This document shows positions 25,754 to 37,118 of a DNA stretch of 64,000 bases, in pieces (positions within the stretch are counted from its first letter, which is position 1; each line of letters starts with the position of its first letter). Origin of the DNA: Stratiolaelaps scimitus (lineage: Eukaryota; Arthropoda; Arachnida; Mesostigmata; Laelapidae). A program made the position numbers and the translations under genes. The stretch is taken from assembly GCA_019614645.1 (NCBI GenBank), contig JABWDB010000014.1, forward strand, positions 5,368,501 through 5,432,500, in the 5' to 3' direction. The notes under the pieces are model-generated. The model did not search any database and had not been told where the DNA came from. It was given only the letters and a program-made list of their open reading frames with translations.

Positions 25754-28700
25754 CTGCAACCAAAGAGGGCAATATATGTATATAGTTAGCACGCTGCCCA
25801 CAGCAGTTCGCCTGTCGCTTACTTGCTACGTTGCATACGCGATTTACGGCACAAAGACGTACAGTCGAGTTTCTGCAAGTGTTCGAACCACATCTAAAGG
25901 TGCTGTCTGCTCGAAATGCATTTCTTCCCTCATAAAGGAACAACGTGATATCAGCAGGCACTGTGTCTTTTGAGGGGTCGAATTTGTCAACGACAGTTTC
26001 GCCTAGGCTAACACTATTAGAGACTGAATAGCGCAAGGCCACGCACCGGTTTTTGTCCGTCACTGCCATCCGGGAAATAAAAACAGAAAGTAAAGTAAAC
26101 ACAACGGATTTTCGCTCACCATCTTTGAACTGTATCAAGATATCATGCCTCGCTCGAGTCAAACGATTCATTTTGGCTCTAGATGTCGGCCTCGGCCCCG
26201 GTGCCCAGCTAATCCCTCCCCCTCCCAATAATCCCTAGAAACCATTTGTAATTATTGTATGTTTGAATAAATTGTTTGTTTTTTGTTACTCTAAATATTA
26301 TACATAGATAACCGGCACGTGAGACTTTTTTTAAAGATATATAGCGCTCTGAAGTAAGCGCGTGTGTGGCTTCGAGTCATCTGCTGAAAACTTGCTGAGA
26401 TGAATCATTCACTAATTATTTTTTACCACTGTAGACTTCGGGAGACTTAAGTTGGGGTGAGTATTCTGGCCGAACTCAACTTTACGGCTCGTATCAGCAG
26501 CATCGTCTGAGCAAAGGACTGCGTCAACAGGCTGCGCATAGAGAATACATTGCCCCTGGGCTGATCTCACCAGTGTTCAACAATCCGCTCTGCTCCACCA
26601 CCACATTACATTCATTGCTGCGCATAATTAGAGTATTCTGTACATTATTTTTTGTACATGTTGTCTTCTGCAAACGCTAGACACTTCCAGTGCAGACATA
26701 CACTATGTGCCTTCTTGAGGCCGGAAGGCGCGCCGCCCAAGTGTTCCCTGTTTTCCAGTAACAGGCAGCCCTGCCGTTCCATGCGGTCGAAAAAGTCGAA
26801 ACTATTACTAAGTTTCAGCTTAGGAGAAATTTTGTAAGCGGGAGAGAGAGAGATATTTGAATATACGCTGGAATACTTTATTAGAGAATGCAGTGTCACA
26901 TGCAGCCCTCTAAATTTACTCGACGCGCTGGTTGAACTCAGTAATTACTATAGTCATTGTCGTCCTACATAAAGAATGCGCCCGGAAGTGGGACGGCGAC
27001 GATGGGCAGACAGTAGCCAGCTTATATCATAATATCACGTGGCGACAACAGTGGACCCGCAGAGCAAGACCGCGGCCTCAACCGTTGAGTGAACATAGCA
27101 ACAGTCTTGATCCACAGGTGGGAGACTTTTTGTCTGTTCGAGCGCTGGGGATCAAATGTTCGTCGCCTCATCCAACAGTCTGGGCATAAAGACGCCTCTA
27201 TCTGCTGGCGGTGTCTGGCCGCCTGTGCACAAAACAAGTTCACGAATGAATTCACACTGAAGTGATGCATGCCTCCACGACCCCTTGCGTCTATCTCAGC
27301 GTCGGGAGGCGAAAAGCTTCATGAGTGGTGGGTATATAGTTTCCAAGGGGATCGCTTAGCATGAAGCCGTCCGCGGAAAACACCAGAGCACGTTTACCGT
27401 AGCTAACGCAAGAGGCTAACGACATTGTTATCAACTTATGATAGATTATTAACTTATGACGATTTAGGAAGGCCGAAACACCGAACCAGCAAACACTTTG
27501 AGACTTGTCAAGAGATCATTCGTTTGCTTTCCCGAGTACTCAGCGAACGCTATTTGGGGGGGGAGAAGGCATTAAATTTATCCATGTAGGATTACGTAGT
27601 TCGAAGCCATAACAAATACCCTCCAAAGTCAACAGCGGTACCTCTGACCCTGTTATGAGCTCCCAAAAGATTTGAATATTTAATGATTTCCACGTGAGGT
27701 GGGGAGATTAGAGGTATTCGAAAAATATGTTTACATCCCTATGTGTCTGTTGAGAAATTCTCGCAAAGTTCCCTTGAAATGAAGCTTTTGTGCCTACTTC
27801 GAATAGGAAATGAATCGACGCTGTAATATTAGGTTCACTAGGTTTCAGCTTGGCCAGTCAAATCCGTCTGAAGCCCTCATAGACGCTCGTGGAATCCTGA
27901 ACACGGGGATTTGCTTCGTCAACCTCGGGTAGAACATTAAGATAAATTGATTGGGACTCATCGTAGAAATAGGAGCTACTTTATGACAAACTACGATGCA
28001 GCAATTGGCGATTTTGTTTTATAATGAGTGGTATCGATCGTTATAACGCTAATAATGGAACCAATTAGTGGTTTACGAATCATATGATCCAGCCGTTTTC
28101 ACTAGGTTGAGAGTTATAACGACAGTAATCAACAGTATCGTTGCAACTATGCCATTGTTATGCAGATATATATATATATATTTTTTTTTTTGCAAGCTTA
28201 GCAAAACGCAGTCTACAAGCCCACGGTGTGTAAACGTCTGAGACATATAATATCGATCTACTCAGCCCAAGGCCAAACGTAGCCTTGGAGGGTCGAGCAA
28301 ACAAAATTACACGATGCCGTGTCACGTTGAAACGGTTGCCACTGACCACTATCACGGGATGTGGTAAAAATACGCCGTCCCCCTTGGCCTGCATTGCTAT
28401 CGGAGTTTCATCATCTGACATCGTCGTCCGGAGACGCTCCGAAGTATGTTCGTATGAATCGGTCTCGACATGTATTCGTCATCTGATTATCTGAATGTAC
28501 CAATGCATTATGTTACCAATCCCGAACAGAACTCCAGTCGACTTCCGATGTGCCGTCCGCGCTTGAGGTCTCTGCCAAGATTTTGTGTTGTGTAATTGAG
28601 CCCTTTACGAAAAACCAACGGCAGTGTTGAAGCACTCACCTGTAGAATATTTACATTGGAGCGCGCCGACGCCTCGATGAAACCGTGCTCCCAGTCGATT

Positions 28701-30409
28701 TCGACGAGCGTTTCCGCTATTTCCTTTTTGACCTGTCTTCGATCCTCGAGATCGACCTTATTGCCGACGACAATAATGTGTGCTTGCCGATTGCAATACT
28801 CGAGAACCTCGTCGCGGAGCGCTCGCACCTAGAGCGGCAGGGAAATTAATGGTTAATTAGAATAACTACTATTACTACTACTACTGCTTGCTCGTTTCTC
28901 TCGATAGTTGACGTTCAGCTGTCCTCCTTATGCCTGGCATCGGTATTATCGGCGCAGTGGAGGGATACCTTGTTCATGTGTTATATAGTTTGCTTGTTTA
29001 AAGACAAAAAAATAGGCTGGTTCAGTAAGGCAAGTGCCTACTAAAAAGCTTGCGTGAATGAGTGATTTGTAAAGGGATTCCTCTCATCAATCGATGTATG
29101 TTCGATAATCTCTCTAATTTAAAAAAAAAGCTTTTTATATTTGACACGAAGCGTTTGCATGTCACAGCATGAGTTTTGTCTCTAATGTGTCTCTCTTTTA
29201 GAGCCTACTGCCTTTTGTCTGGACGAGGAAGGCAGCCGTCGGAACCACTGCGCCGCCTGTTCCTTTTGATTTATGGAGATCAAAATATCCCTTTGCAACA
29301 ATCTATATTGCAAACTTCAATACCATCTCTCATATTACTGAAGATATCTACATATTATAAACGCAACGAGAGACATGTCGTCTATATACGCGTCGCTGCT
29401 TCATGCACGCTGTGCTTCATCGAACACCCGTCGACTGCCATACGTTTACATTAAGCGATCATGTTTCGTAATGAACGCAGACATTGATTAGCTGCAGCCT
29501 CTGTATGTCGTCCTTGTATGATTCGATTAACCCATATTGGTTAAAGTTGCTACGTGTCCTACAAAAAAGCAGCGAGCCTATGCTAAAGCGTTCTTCGACA
29601 GGTTAGCTTGGATTCGGATTTGGCTTGGGTTCGGCTAGAGTGATTAGCTGCTCGAGGCCAAGGCCAATCACTCTCTCTTGACCACTCGTCCTTCGCAGCC
29701 GAAAGCCGACACCAACTTCATGCGAACGCAAGTAGCGCTCAATGCAGTGGTCAGCGGCGGTCAACTCTAGTTTGATTGGTATCCGAGTGATTTCGCCAAC
29801 CGAGGGTTGGAGCAGGTCGAGCAGCAGAGAGGCGCACGTGTTTAGACGTCGATATTAGAAGATATTTCCATATTTGTTATGTCTAGACCTTACTGGACGC
29901 CTGTCAAAATATGCCATACGGTAGGTGTTGGCCCTTCTAAACCAACTAAAACAGAGTGGATTCGGAAGATGAAATACAAATCGAGTTGGTTCCTCACAAC
30001 TCATTCCCCCGGACGAGAGCACAACGTTAGTATCTATGATACTAACTTCTTCATGGTATAAGAATACCGCATGTATTTTCTCAAACAGTCATTATCGTTG
30101 AGGCCTCTCAAAAAATGTTTTTTCTTTCTGACCCCTGTGGACCTTTGGCCTCCATCGACATTTCTCGATACTTATCCGTATGATAGTATTAATACGAGAC
30201 ATGTCGAGAGGAACATCTACGCCCACCTACGAGACCTTAAGTTTCATCTGATTGATCTACACCGTAATCATTCGTCAGCATCACCTATCGAAGCCAATAG
30301 CAATAAACTGCACGATCATCAACTGATTGCTTCGTCTTTGTCCTTCATCGTGTAGCCCGAATACGAAGATACTACTTGAAATACTTAAGCCATTGATGGT
30401 TTTCCTTTG

Positions 30410-30446
<37 letters not shown>

Positions 30447-33400
30447 CGGGCAACCACTCACTTTTGTATTGACCTATTGCAAAGATATCAATATTGACCA
30501 ATATCTATGACGCCGGGAGCAGGCTCACGCAGTTACACTTCGATCTGCCCGTTCCGCTCGGTCTTGTGCAGCTCACTCGCTCGCGTAAACTCCTTCTCTC
30601 GCCCTTCGCGCTTGCCTTAATTTCTCAGACCCTCATGAAACGTGATCTCGCTGTGTACACAAGCCCCCTATCGTCCAAATGTCACTGGCTGCCCTGACAG
30701 CTGTGTAATGCGTAACCTCGTCGCCGTCGTCATCGGCCATCAGCCATCGTTGCCGCTTCATTTGGCGCCGGTGGCGGGCTCGTGGCAGGAACAAAAAGTC
30801 TCGCATCATCAGGCCGATACTACGGGCTGACGTCTTCGGCCTTCCGATTAGATTTCATCAACCGGTAGCGACGCCGATGTTTACTTTTGCGTAAACAATA
30901 CCAATAGGTACACCCCCATAGACGATAAATAGAAAAGGTCACGTTTATCGGCGTTGTTGTTTCTTCAATATCGTATCGAGTAGCCATCTGGAATAAGTTG
31001 CATTGCTTTTTCGCAGCATGTGCATTGCCCGGTGCGTCGATGCCGGTGACGCGAGAGTGCCTTGCCACCATTGCGTTTAGCCGACAATGATTAGAAGTAA
31101 TTGTCAAAGACGGTAGAAATGACGCAATCGGTTTGGGTTTCTCTTTGATATCATAGCTTTCCCATTAGAATCGTCGGCAGAACTAAACTGATCGTCTTCG
31201 CGTATACAATTCATTCTATGGTGCCAGATGTTTAAGGTCACATCAGTATCTAGTCATCTCTCCCTCACTTTTTCTTTCCATCATACCGCATCACATCATG
31301 CTTTACACGCTACACTTGGTACACTTTTGCTCAAGCTATGCAACGTTATTGCGCTCCCCACAGCAGTCGTACACTCCGCGAGCAGCAACCGTTTTTTTTT
31401 GCCGAGCAAGCCGGCCCCAGGGTTCATTAGCATATTATGAGCCGTGGGGCTAAGCAAATGACAGCTGCCTGTCCAGGCGGTCAACTTCGTCAAATCAGCA
31501 GACAAAAGCACTGTCACCGCCGAAGACAGCGGACAGACGGACAGAGTAGCAACGTCGCCGAGCGTCTGAAAGAGAGTCAGAGATTCGGGAGGGAGGGGCG
31601 GAGCCGGGTAAAAGTGACGTCCGCGACGAACGTCATCAGACTTCCCACCGAGAAGCCATCGCTCTCACACTCGTCACCTCCGCGAACTACTGACCGAAAG
31701 CCGTCAAACGCAGGGCGTCATCCTGCTGGACCTTGAAGGATATCGCGGGCCAGTGCTGCGCAACCGGCGTCAGTGAATGTTTCAGTGAAATGCACAGGAA
31801 CGACGCTATGCGATACCACCGGGTTCCTCGTCCACCTCGTCAAATGAACCAGCCATCTGCAGGCTAGGTTATTCCGTTCCAGCTGGCGACTACCGCAGGG
31901 GAACGGCGACTACTCATCAGTTATCTATCACCTGCCATTGTCTCACGTCGGGCGGACGTACGCGGCGCTTGGTCAGCGTAAGCGAGACGAAGTTCGCGGT
32001 CTCAGATGCAGGCAGAGGCAGCCTTTCCCGTCATGGGAGCGACACTTGTTCTCTCGTTAGGGCAACGTTAGGGGGTTCGTCTCGCTATGCCCCGCCCCGA
32101 CTACACAAGAGATTTCTCCCGCCCGCGTACAACTAGAACTAGACAACAGCGTAGGTGGCATGCATGTGCATATATAAATATATAATGGGACGTTGTTGTA
32201 TCGATTTTTCATACGAGGCTAGCACTAGACGTCGAAACATATTTGTATTTAAGTCCCCCATGGAGTATGACCTTCGGCCTCGTGTCTCCTTCATCAGCTT
32301 AGGCAAGCAACGATGCATGTGGATGCGGAGGCGTGAAGGCTATTTGCGCAATGAAGGATCAGTCGTGCATGCTTGCCCTTCTGGCTAAAAAAATGAGGGT
32401 CGTTGCCCTTGAGCGTTGGAATATGCAGAGATAGCTTGGAGCATAGCTATCCTATAGCTGCCATGGCTAAAAATTCCAAATACTTTAGACTGAAACAGGA
32501 AAACAGTACGTATACTCTGTTCAACAACATCATTTGAATGGCAATGGATAGTAGAAAAAAAAACGACGATGGACAAAATAATAAGGATATGGACAACTCG
32601 AGTCTGCATCCAACAATTTAAGGTTTAAATCCTTTTCTGCATTCGCCATAAGTTAAGGCACAGGTGCCAACTATCGGCTTCAAGAAACACTTTTATGTAG
32701 AGGTCGCGAAGTGGACGGCTCATATCGTGTGCGGTCCTTTATCTCGGGCGAGCGAAGCCATAAACCGAGACCGCCGTGACATCCCCGAATCTCGCAATCA
32801 CCACGAAAAACGGATATTCGCCCACACCAGCTAAATAGCCCTGCTAGCGATACGGGCAGGTGCCACATAAAAGGCCACCCCGAAGAGACTCTTGAATCAG
32901 GCATCTCTTTGTCATCTCATGGCTGGATGCTCCTCCGCATGCTTCAATTTACGCAGAGGTTCTCATATGGATAAAAGCCTCCGCAAGAACATCATCTCGT
33001 GGCAGCATTGTCAGCTGATAGAGGATACTACTTTATATATATATTAAATAGATATATGGTGGGTCTCTACTCCGAAACACAAAAGAAATATGAACTGCAT
33101 TAGAAAAAATATAGTGTGCTACGCCTCAAAAATAAGCCTTGGGTTTAATTTCTGCTAAACCCCCTATTGCTTTTTGATATGGCTCTGGCAAAGTATTGGC
33201 CAAGCCCGCTAGCCCGCTTTTGTTTTAATTAACAGAATCGAGTATATCCTATCGGTCCGGTTAGCGTTTGTAAAATTCTCCTCGTCATCGACACCAGCGT
33301 AAAAGGACCGCCATCATTTTCGAAAGCAGCCAGTGAAACTCGTTAAATTCTATAGTTGGCTTCCTGAGAACAGCGTTTGGTCCAGTGCGCTTCAATGCAC

Positions 33401-36400
33401 GTCTTGTCGAGACGAAAGACGAAGCTGTAGGGTCCGAGCAGAATAGAATCTTCTAACTTCGCAGTCCCTTGAGGCGGAAAAGCAAGAACCGTAGGGTGTT
33501 CTCTCATTTAAATGAGCTACTTCTCTGCGTTCACGTGGTTAAGGAACGAGGAACGGGGCCGCGGGCAGCAGCAGCAACAGACCAACAGCGGCCAGACCCT
33601 CGATCGCTTCGACGTCTGTTCATGCCGCCTACACAGTCATTCACTGACGGGAGTGTGCTTAGTGCTGCCCAGCTGTCCACCACCATCGACCACCTTACCA
33701 GAGTTTCACGCGTACGTCGGCTAGGGATAGAAGCTGTTTGGCAGACACAAAAAGGTCTTTATGTTCGTTTGAGTCGGGCCTTCATCACACGAAGGAGATG
33801 GATCCGGTGGTCGATCGGTCGCATTTTTGTCTGTTTCATTCTCTCCATGGGCCCACTAGCGTATTGAGGTGATCTCAAATTGAAAGCCAATATGGCTCAC
33901 TCCCCACTAAGTCTTATAGTCTGACGTGTTTTTGCAACGACGTTTTCTAGGGTTAGTCAACGTGCGTCCAGCGGAAAAGTTGTGTGCGGTTCGGAGGGAA
34001 CGATTTTCCTCCAAACTGGACTTCCTTCCCGCTCATGTCTCGGTGACGCTTGCATCTCGCTTAGCAAACAAACGAACGCCTAATACTGATCGAGTCGCAT
34101 TTCGCGCTTTCTACTGAACACACGTGGCTGCCATCAAACAGAGGTTCAAAGCCGGGAACATGAATACCCAGCAACACGTCGCAAGCTCACACAACTGCCA
34201 GTGATGCCAGTATCGGCGGAGCGTTCAGGCACCACTCATCCACGTCGACCAACGACGATCAATTAATTGATCAAATAGCTGATTGTCATGCAGTTTCAGG
34301 AAATGAGCACGACACTCGACATGTCGTGTTTACAGCGCGTTATCCTCTTGTGCCGTATTAGTTGTACGTGTTGCTTACCTGCTCGAAGGACTTTTGACTG
34401 TCGATGGAATAGACGAGAATGAACGCATCGCCTGTCGTTATGGCCAAACGTCGCATCGCAGGAAACGGGTACGAGCCGGATGTGTCGACAATGTCCAATG
34501 TTAGCGATGTTCCTGTAGAAGACAAACGCATGATTGTGAAGGGACAAACTTCAATACAATAATAAGCAGTACCGTGGACGTTAAATGCTGGCTGTGAGTT
34601 AACTCGGAAAATGTACGTTTACCTGTTGCCTTATACATATATATATATATACGTATATATATTTATGTATATATACATATGTATATATATATATAGTAGT
34701 CCTAGCAGAATGATTTCAGTTGCCATCATTATAGGCATTGTCTTCGCTCGGATATGGAGTAGAGAAACGGACAAGTGCTTGCAGAACTGGAGGCTCTTGC
34801 ATGCTTGCCTTGTTCTGACTCAGCCACCCCGGACGCCTCCCCATACACGAATGCATAGGTATCTAAGGGCATATTGGCTGGCAATGTATGTCCGCTTTCT
34901 GGTCCGATTTTCGCTGCCATCATCAGCAGTAGCAGCAACAACAACAACAGCGTAGTCAGCCGTTGCTGACCTCGCCGTCGTCATAAACAGGATCTTGACG
35001 TAGCTGTAAAAGATTAACGACGCAAGGCAACCTTCCTCTGACTCTCTCTCTCTCTCGATGTCAATCTCCCGCGGTAGTGGTGCACAGCGGAGGTTGGGAG
35101 CTTTAGCACAGGGTCTGGCTTAATAACCCCCGCGCATGTCCCAGGTGATCCTCGTCTTGCCCTCGCCTTGTCTAGCTGGGCTCTTCTGGCGGGAGTTGCG
35201 TTCCCAGCCCAGCGAAAGAGAAAGCCCGCTCAATTGATGCAACAAGCGGCCAATATCCCATGGCTATTATAGATAGGCGAATAGGTAGACGGGAAGCAAT
35301 GCAATGTAACAAGAGAGATGTCGTCGCTAGCAGCAGATCGATTATGCAACTCTCTCCTCGTACAACAACGTATTCTGACGCGAGCACCAACAGCAGCAGC
35401 AGTAGCGTCAGTGTGCTATACATGATGCCGTGGACTGCAGACGCGAACAATAGTGGCATTTGGTTGTTCTCACCATACGGGAGAGAGAGGCTGAGGCAGC
35501 AACGTCCCAGCACAGCCAGTAGGGATACAGTCTCGTGGCGGGGTTGTTGTGTTGTTGACCGGTGGTGGCGTGTCTCTGCCGGTCGCAGGTTTCAATCCTG
35601 TCGCGAGCTCAGGTTGTGCGAATTTTCTTCCACAAAATCTCCCCTAGTACAACTATAATGCGGATAAGTACCAACGAATATCTTATGGAGGAAGGGCTGG
35701 GGGCCAGCCGCAAACAAAGGTCCACATATGCACATGTACTGGGTCATTCGCGACGTCACGCAACCCTTTTCGAGGTTCTATTTAGACTAATGTAGAACGT
35801 CAGAAAAATAGAAGAAATGACAAGCGGAACTATTCCCAGAGGAAGGCCAACCTTACCTGAAAACCTATCACCCCCGAATAATCTTTGCGTTCATCTGCGG
35901 TAACCTCTGATCGATTCTTCTTTACTTCTTCTTTGTCTAAAAAAATACCCCGCTTTGTAAATATGTGCCCTCAGAAAAATGAGAGAAAAAAGTCCACTCA
36001 AAATTTGCTCCGAAACCGCCAAAGTTTACTGAGCCTCGTGTAGGGATGCGCAACGCTCCGGATACTCTGTTCTATGATGCACCGTTGAACAATATGAGAG
36101 GGAGGTCGTAGACGCAGCTAGAAGCCTCTGTAACGACCCATTAATTACAGCTGGGCGTACAGAGTCGGACGGCATCGGTTATCCACCTGGGAATACGCTG
36201 AACACTTCACTACAGTTGCCGCACATCTGCGACGGGAAAAAAGCCTCGGCTTTTTTCCAGCTTTCTCTCCCCTGTGTTCCTCTCTCTCTCTCTCTGTCGC
36301 ATCAACCTTTGAGACAAAGCGGAAGTGGAAGTGCAATGAACAACTAATGCTATTTCATACGTACCGTTCAGATCGAATTCTCCCTGGTGGAACTCCTCGA

Positions 36401-36816
36401 CAGTGGCGCTGTACTTTGGGGGCACTTTGTCGTAGAGGAACTGGTGAATTATTGAGGTCTTCCCTACCTGAAACACGTTGTACACGATAACTGGTTATGA
36501 CGAACAAGACTAATGGCTGAAACCGAGAATAAACGCACGGTGTGCGCTAAGCTTGCTATCTGTGGAGGGCAACTGTGGATACAGTAGACGAAATGTACAT
36601 GTGTAAACATCGCCAATAACAACAACAGCAGCAGCAGCAGCAGTAACAGCAACGAAAATATTCAACATGAAATCATATGATACGTGGAATAGAGCGAAGT
36701 ACTAGCTAGCTAAGGAAAATCAATATGATGACAATACGATTGGAGAAACACGAAACGACAGAATGTGCACTGAACGTAAAGTTGCCAATCATAAAACAAG
36801 CGATGGACGTTCTGAC

Positions 36817-36867
<51 letters not shown>

Positions 36868-37104
36868 TGTTGGACGAGGCAAATATCATCAGTATCTGAA
36901 AGCCGCGAAACGAACAGCTTAAAAACCGATTCGTAATCTAAGCAAAGCTAATGGATCGCTAGAGCTCAAGCGGACAGATTATTTCATTTCAGTGGACAGA
37001 CTCACTTTTGCGTCTCCTAGTACCACGAGCTTGTAGTGATCTTTGACTTGCACTGAACATTCGTCGATCGTTGGAAGAAGGTCGGTCCGCCCCGTCGCAG
37101 GCAT
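25598..37104 (-). CDS. Ras-family small GTPase, RASD/Dexras/DIRAS-like (five coding exons)
   Basis: CDS = complement of 25598-25753, 28640-28828, 34379-34512, 36365-36467 and 37006-37104 (681 nt, 226 residues, stop TAA). All four introns are GT-AG and every junction keeps frame. G1 is GDAKVGKT (30-37). The effector-loop Thr is T55 in ATVEEF. G3 is DTSG (77-80), followed by SYPFPAMRR. G4 is NKVD (135-138) and G5 is EASAR (164-168). This layout is a GTP-binding switch protein. DTSG and PFPAMRR are typical of RASD/Rhes and DIRAS proteins and of related insect Ras-like proteins, not of Ras or Rap. Ser81 occupies the Ras Gln61 position, so weak intrinsic GTP hydrolysis is inferred. The basic tail has RRKS (199-202), a possible PKA-type site, and ends in CNVS, a CaaX-like box suggesting membrane attachment. 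At 226 residues it is shorter than vertebrate RASD proteins. The ATG has A at -3, but the frame stays open to the acceptor 14 nt upstream, so a further coding exon is possible. The first AATAAA past the stop is at 24141-24136, far for a 3' UTR. Confidence 0.93.
25754..28639 (-). other. GTPase intron 4 (2886 nt)
   Basis: Begins GTGAGT and ends GGTTGCAG. It carries a short TA plus poly-T tract near 28165-28190. Open frames inside are under 100 codons apart from the out-of-phase frame overlapping exon 5. No repeat family or second gene was recognised. Confidence 0.88.
28640..28828 (-). CDS. GTPase exon 4: NKVD and EASAR motifs
   Basis: 189 nt, 63 codons, phase 0 at both ends. It opens VRALRDEVLEYC, carries the guanine-specificity motif VGNKVD and the G5 motif EASAR, and closes NVNILQ. 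Acceptor CTCTAG, donor GTGAGT. Its first codon is GTG (Val) and is an internal residue, not a start. Confidence 0.95.
28829..34378 (-). other. GTPase intron 3 (5550 nt)
   Basis: Begins GTAAGC and ends CTCTAG. Contents seen: a TA microsatellite at 30413-30444, a 9-bp inverted repeat at 29637-29645/29666-29674, and a plus-strand open frame of 132 codons at 33469-33867 that matches nothing I know. No further exon of the GTPase is needed here, since exons 3 and 4 join in frame at a continuous part of the fold. Confidence 0.88.
30413..30444. repeat. (TA)n microsatellite in GTPase intron 3
   Basis: 32 bases of TA. Confidence 0.95.
34379..34512 (-). CDS. GTPase exon 3: switch II (DTSG) region
   Basis: 134 nt. 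It completes the split Gly codon, then encodes TSLTLDIVDTSGSYPFPAMR and on through DAFILVYSIDSQKSFEQ, the beta-3/switch II/beta-4 core of Ras proteins. Acceptor TTCTACAG, donor GTAAGC. The only long open frame here in a simple ORF scan is out of phase, so the exon is easily missed. Confidence 0.93.
34561..34622 (+). mobile_element. SINE 3'-half fragment, copy D (inside GTPase intron 2)
   Basis: Only the 3' end of the family is present: GCAGTACCGTGGACGTTAAA, TGCTGGCTGTGAGTTAACTC and GGAAAATGTAC. It is antisense to the gene and starts 49 bases from the exon 3 boundary at 34512. A 5'-truncated copy like this fits ordinary target-primed insertion. A TA-rich tract follows directly. Confidence 0.75.
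34638..34695. repeat. TA-rich tract beside SINE copy D
   Basis: An interrupted ATAT/GTAT run of about 58 bases. It starts about 15 bases after the SINE 3' end and could have arisen from, or served as, the insertion site. Confidence 0.9.
36365..36467 (-). CDS. GTPase exon 2: P-loop second half and effector region
   Basis: 103 nt. It begins VGKTSIIHQFLYDK and continues through ATVEEFHQGEFDLN. It finishes on the first base of a Gly codon completed by exon 3. Acceptor TTTCAG, donor GTACGT. Completion of the GxxxxGKT motif across the junction with exon 1 confirms the splice. Confidence 0.93.
36468..37005 (-). other. GTPase intron 1 (538 nt, splits the P-loop)
   Basis: Begins GTGAG and ends TTTCAG. 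It interrupts the gene between Lys33 and Val34 of GDAK|VGKT. It holds a 44-base TA microsatellite (36820-36863) and a CAG-rich run near 36624-36645. No other feature was seen in it. Confidence 0.9.
36820..36863. repeat. (TA)n microsatellite in GTPase intron 1
   Basis: 44 bases of uninterrupted TA. It is the longest pure dinucleotide tract here. Confidence 0.97.
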
Positions 37105-37118
37105 TCTGACCCGAATCT
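37006..37118 (-). CDS. GTPase exon with start codon (CDS 37006-37104)
   Basis: The ATG is at 37104-37102. It encodes 33 residues ending GDAK, the first half of the P-loop, and stops at a GTGAGT donor (intron begins at 37005). A pyrimidine-rich acceptor, ATTGTTTCAG, ends at 37119. The exon therefore starts at 37118 with 14 bases before the ATG, and an upstream exon must exist. That exon was not located. Phase 0 at the 3' end. Confidence 0.85.

Larger units (their letters stand above)
34513..36364 (-). other. GTPase intron 2 (1852 nt)
   Basis: Begins GTACGT and ends TTCTACAG. Next to its acceptor it contains a truncated SINE copy (34561-34622, plus strand) and beside that a TA-rich tract (about 34638-34695). 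The rest has open frames of about 110-130 codons on both strands (35172-35658) with CAG/CTG-rich stretches. I recognise no protein in them. Confidence 0.88.

Noticed and set aside
25623..26228. 201-codon minus-strand open frame
   Set aside because: It overlaps GTPase exon 5 in a different phase. The exon frame, with its acceptor and the match to the Ras C-terminal helix, explains the bases better.
29637..29674. 9-bp inverted repeat AGAGTGATT / AATCACTCT
   Set aside because: It has a 20-base loop and a short stem. Several of this strength are expected by chance in 64 kb.
34296..34547. 83-codon minus-strand open frame over exon 3
   Set aside because: It is an out-of-phase shadow. The real reading is the DTSG-bearing frame between the acceptor at 34513 and the donor at 34378.
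36464..36652. Poly-Leu frame that looks like a signal peptide
   Set aside because: The Leu run comes from a CAG repeat read on the opposite strand inside intron 1.
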